NCBI GenBank assembly: GCA_903919455.1
Contig: CAIXIJ010000092.1
Coordinates: forward strand, 21,540 to 85,539
Source of the DNA: an uncultured Acidimicrobiaceae bacterium
Lineage (GTDB): Bacteria > Actinomycetota > Acidimicrobiia > Acidimicrobiales > Ilumatobacteraceae
Reading direction: 5' to 3'
DNA: 64,000 nt
Notes under the pieces: model-generated
Told to the model about the DNA's origin: nothing
Database searches by the model: none
The model's input: only the letters and a program-made list of their open reading frames with translations
Position numbers and translations under genes: made by a program
Part shown: in pieces, positions 61,641-64,000 of the stretch
Layout of the letters: every line of letters begins with the position of its first letter
Position numbering within the stretch: the stretch's first letter is position 1

Positions 61641-63698
61641 GGTTTGCTCGCTGGCGTGCCAATCGCGGCCGTGCGCCCGGAGCCACCCCGGAACCTCGCT
61701 GGGTGGCAGCGGCCGAGCGATGAGGTAGCCCTGCACCTTGTTGCAGCCGATCGTGCGCATCGCCGCCAGTTGCTCCTCGGTCTCCACGCCCTCGGCCACC
61801 ACTTCCAACTCCAGTGCTCCGGCCATCCCCACCATCGCGGCGATGACGGCGCGGTCCTCGGGGTGATCGCACACTCCCGCCACGAACGAGCGGTCGATCT
61901 TGATGGCCGTCAGCGGATAACGACGGATGTGTGTGAGCGAGGAGTAACCGGTGCCGAAGTCGTCGAGACACAGGGAGGCGCCGAGGTTGCGCAGCTCTTC
62001 GAGCGTGTGCTCCGGCGAGACTCGTCCGCCGCCAGGTCGGCGTGTGAGCGTTGCGTGCTCGGTGATCTCCACGATCAGCCGTTCGGGATCGATGCGGAAC
62101 TCGCGCAGGATGTTGCTGACGCGGTTGCACAACCCGCGATCGGCGAGTTGGGCCACCGAGAGGTTCAAGCTGAGGCTGATGGCAGGGTCCACCTGCTGCA
62201 ACACGGCGCACGCCGAGCGCAGCACCACATCACCCATCATCAGGTCCAGGCCGGAGTCTTCGGCGAGGTCGAGGAATGCTGCGGGGCTGAGCAGGCCGCG
62301 CTCGGGGTGGTTCCAGCGAACGAGCGCTTCGAGGCCGGTGGTGGCGCCGAGTTCGAGCGACACGATCGGCTGAAGAAATGCAACGAGTTCGCCGCGTTGC
62401 AAACCGGCGGCGAGGTCGTCGGCGAGGCGGCGTCGCTCGTTCGCGTTGCGCTGCCGCTGGGTGACAGGCCGTTCGGGTTCGCCGCGTCGCGCCGCCTTCG
62501 CCTCGTACATGGCAAGGTCGGCGTCGGCGAGCAGTCCGGTGACAGTGGCGTCGGTGTCGGACAGCGCAAGGCCCACGCTCGCGGTGACGCGAACGGGCCC
62601 CTCCGTGAGCAGGTAGGGCATCGACAGGCTGCTGTCGATGCGGTCGCAGAGCGCCTGACCCGTGGCGCGATCGACCATGTCGTTGGCCAGGACCACGAAC
62701 TCGTCGCCGCCGACTCGCGCCACCAGATCGCCTGGCCGCACCAGACCGAGCAGTCGCTCACTGGCCTTGCGAAGTAGTTCGTCGCCGCTCTCGTGTCCGA
62801 GAAGGTCGTTCACCGGCTTGAACCGATCCAGGTCGATGAACGCGATGGCAACGGGCCTGTGCTCCGCCAGCGCTCGCTCGAGTTCGTCGAGCAGCACCGA
62901 GCGGTTCACGAGGCCGGTCAGTGCATCGTGGCGCGCCAGGTGCTCCAAAGTTTGCCGTGCGTGATAGAGGTCGCTCACGTCGTAGGCGGTGACCACCAGA
63001 CCCTGCACCACTGGATCGTCGAGGAGATTCACGATCTCGAATCGCATGGGCAGGCTCGGCAGGGCGGTATTCAGTGGACGCATCGATGCTTCACAGCTCA
63101 CCAGCCGTGATTCGCTACCGGCCTTCTCGATCGCGAACTCGAGATTGTTCACGTCATCGACAGAACAGAATGACGCCAGCGGCCTGCCGACCACGTGGCT
63201 CACGTCGTGGCCGAGCAGACGGGTGAAGGCAGCGTTCACGCTGGTCACTTTGCCGCTGCGATCGAGGAGCAGCGTGACCGAGGATGCGTGCTGCACCATC
63301 TGCTGGAACCTCACGGTGTCGCTGCCGGCCACTTCCCACATACGTCGGCGGGTGAGGTCGCGGGCGATCACCACCAGGCCATGAATGCCGGGCACGTCGA
63401 GAGCGTTGTAGCCCACGAACTCCACCAGCTTCCACGTGCCATCGGCAACGCGAACGCGCACCTCGACCGGCGTGCCGATGCGCTTGGACTGGATTGTTCC
63501 GGTGGACGACACCACGCTGGCCACATCGTCGGGATGAATGAGATCGAGGATGCTGCGCCCGAGCCATTCGTCGGGCTGCCACCCGAACATTTGGGCGCCT
63601 GCAGGATTCACGTAGTGCAGGCACACATCGGTATCGACCACGATGACAGTGTCGGGCAGGACTCCTGCCAGCGCCGTGAGGTCGATCTCGTCCGCCAT
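61626..63698 (-). CDS. PAS-PAS-GGDEF-EAL cyclic di-GMP protein
   Basis: 690 residues. Two PAS domains (about 10-118 and 130-250), then an intact GGDEF at 330-334 with the inhibitory RxxD site (RPGD, 321-324), then EAL at 457-459. Both catalytic motifs are intact, so it may make and break c-di-GMP in response to PAS signals. No membrane helix. GATAAT seven bases upstream of the ATG at 63698 supports this start over 63725 or 63707. Confidence 0.92.
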   Translation of the reverse strand: MADEIDLTALAGVLPDTVIVVDTDVCLHYVNPAGAQMFGWQPDEWLGRSILDLIHPDDVASVVSSTGTIQSKRIGTPVEVRVRVADGTWKLVEFVGYNALDVPGIHGLVVIARDLTRRRMWEVAGSDTVRFQQMVQHASSVTLLLDRSGKVTSVNAAFTRLLGHDVSHVVGRPLASFCSVDDVNNLEFAIEKAGSESRLVSCEASMRPLNTALPSLPMRFEIVNLLDDPVVQGLVVTAYDVSDLYHARQTLEHLARHDALTGLVNRSVLLDELERALAEHRPVAIAFIDLDRFKPVNDLLGHESGDELLRKASERLLGLVRPGDLVARVGGDEFVVLANDMVDRATGQALCDRIDSSLSMPYLLTEGPVRVTASVGLALSDTDATVTGLLADADLAMYEAKAARRGEPERPVTQRQRNANERRRLADDLAAGLQRGELVAFLQPIVSLELGATTGLEALVRWNHPERGLLSPAAFLDLAEDSGLDLMMGDVVLRSACAVLQQVDPAISLSLNLSVAQLADRGLCNRVSNILREFRIDPERLIVEITEHATLTRRPGGGRVSPEHTLEELRNLGASLCLDDFGTGYSSLTHIRRYPLTAIKIDRSFVAGVCDHPEDRAVIAAMVGMAGALELEVVAEGVETEEQLAAMRTIGCNKVQGYLIARPLPPSEVPGWLRAHGRDWHASEQTSTSD

Positions 63699-63705
63699 TG
63701 TCTTC

Positions 63706-63711
63706 ATTATC
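63706..63711 (-). promoter_or_regulatory. Leaderless -10 of the c-di-GMP gene
   Basis: GATAAT on the minus strand, 7 bases before the ATG at 63698. Confidence 0.5.
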
Positions 63712-63740
63712 GGCCGTCGGCGCAACGAACGAGGGCTTGT

Positions 63741-63760
63741 GGTCGGTTTTTCGCCCGACC
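63741..63760. terminator. Short hairpin after the FTR1-like gene
   Basis: GGTCGG (63741-63746) pairs with CCGACC (63755-63760) around an 8-base loop rich in T. Position 6 bases past the stop of the minus-strand gene suggests its terminator. Confidence 0.4.
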
Positions 63761-63765
63761 CGAAC

Positions 63766-64000
63766 TCAGTGGGTGCTGGCGGTTTCGGCGATGGGAGCAG
63801 CCGGAGCGTCGCTGGCGGCAGCGGGCGCGGCCTGGGCCGGGTCGGATTTCAGGAATATCCAGAGCACCGGCACGAGGTACGCGAAGTACGCGATCACCCG
63901 GATGCGCTCAGGGTCGGAGGACCAACCGAACAGGCCCTTCAGGAAGTCGTACAGCGTGCCGCTGGCCAGCGGACCGGACGAGATCAACCACAGCGGATCG
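63766..64000 (-). CDS. C-terminal part of a probable FTR1/EfeU iron permease
   Basis: Only the last 77 codons are present; the frame continues past the right edge. DPLWLISSGPLASGTLYDFLKGLFGW followed by ERIRVIAYFAYLVPVLWIFLK (short: VIAYFAYLVPVLWIFL) matches the last membrane helix of FTR1-type permeases. An Ala/Pro-rich tail ends the protein. The REXXE iron motifs would lie outside the window, so the assignment is by the tail only. Confidence 0.55.
   Translation of the reverse strand, partial: DPLWLISSGPLASGTLYDFLKGLFGWSSDPERIRVIAYFAYLVPVLWIFLKSDPAQAAPAAASDAPAAPIAETASTH

Overview
The window is GC-rich DNA, almost fully coding, from a free-living actinobacterium, most likely of the Acidimicrobiia (Ilumatobacter-like) type. 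The grounds are strong G/C third positions, many genes with a TAnnnT -10 box 6-9 bases from the start codon (leaderless mRNA), DUF501 beside a Ppx-like gene, an F420-type FrhB protein, a form II aerobic CO-dehydrogenase-like enzyme, an NlpC/P60 protein and stand-alone QueF. Lineage is inferred from gene content only. No rRNA, tRNA, insertion sequence or CRISPR array was seen.

Layout. 1-6332: hydrolase tail, then a complete dipeptide/oligopeptide ABC importer (binding lipoprotein, two permeases, two ATPases; overlapping genes). 6383-8080: hairpin, sigma factor and membrane-anchored partner. 8085-8190: intergenic palindromic repeat. 8196-11747: CocE-type hydrolase and sarcosine-oxidase-like flavoenzyme from a 25-base divergent promoter, then a small lipoprotein. 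11744-13015: FrhB-like iron-sulfur protein. 13097-23215: a nitrogen region with amt-glnK-glnD, a convergent second glnK-amt pair, a very unusual antiporter fused to a GlnD-like sensor module, a lone winged-helix protein and a formate/nitrite channel. 23295-27973: acyl-CoA dehydrogenase behind a perfect palindrome, TauD-type dioxygenase, aminopeptidase N. 28035-39312: nucleoside salvage (PfkB sugar kinase, phosphohexomutase, Upp, adenosine deaminase, BMP-type nucleoside ABC importer) with QueF and a CoA transferase. 39356-43139: SGNH hydrolase, a second copy of the intergenic repeat, enoyl-CoA hydratases, hypotheticals. 43152-50044: GNAT, Ppx relic, DUF501, and the maturation genes of a molybdenum hydroxylase (coxG, mocA, two xdhC-type genes, coxE, coxD). 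50104-54723: GlgX-like glycosidase, flavin oxidoreductase, hypothetical protein, PAP2 enzyme. 54768-58471: coxS-coxL-coxM (form II order). 58556-61640: znuABC and divergent zur around a perfect inverted repeat. 61626-64000: PAS-PAS-GGDEF-EAL protein and the tail of a probable FTR1 iron permease.

How the genes work together. Two ammonium channels each have a PII protein with the uridylylated Tyr51, and GlnD can modify both. Candidate GlnR-like boxes with 11-base spacing lie upstream of both channels. The antiporter downstream of a PHO-box-like site carries what looks like the HD-derived and ACT part of GlnD with the catalytic HD lost, so it may sense the same nitrogen signal and adjust ion or ammonium balance. 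This is the most novel feature of the window. The cox genes form two groups, structural and maturation, on the same strand. The nucleoside importer feeds the nearby deaminase, kinase and phosphoribosyltransferase.
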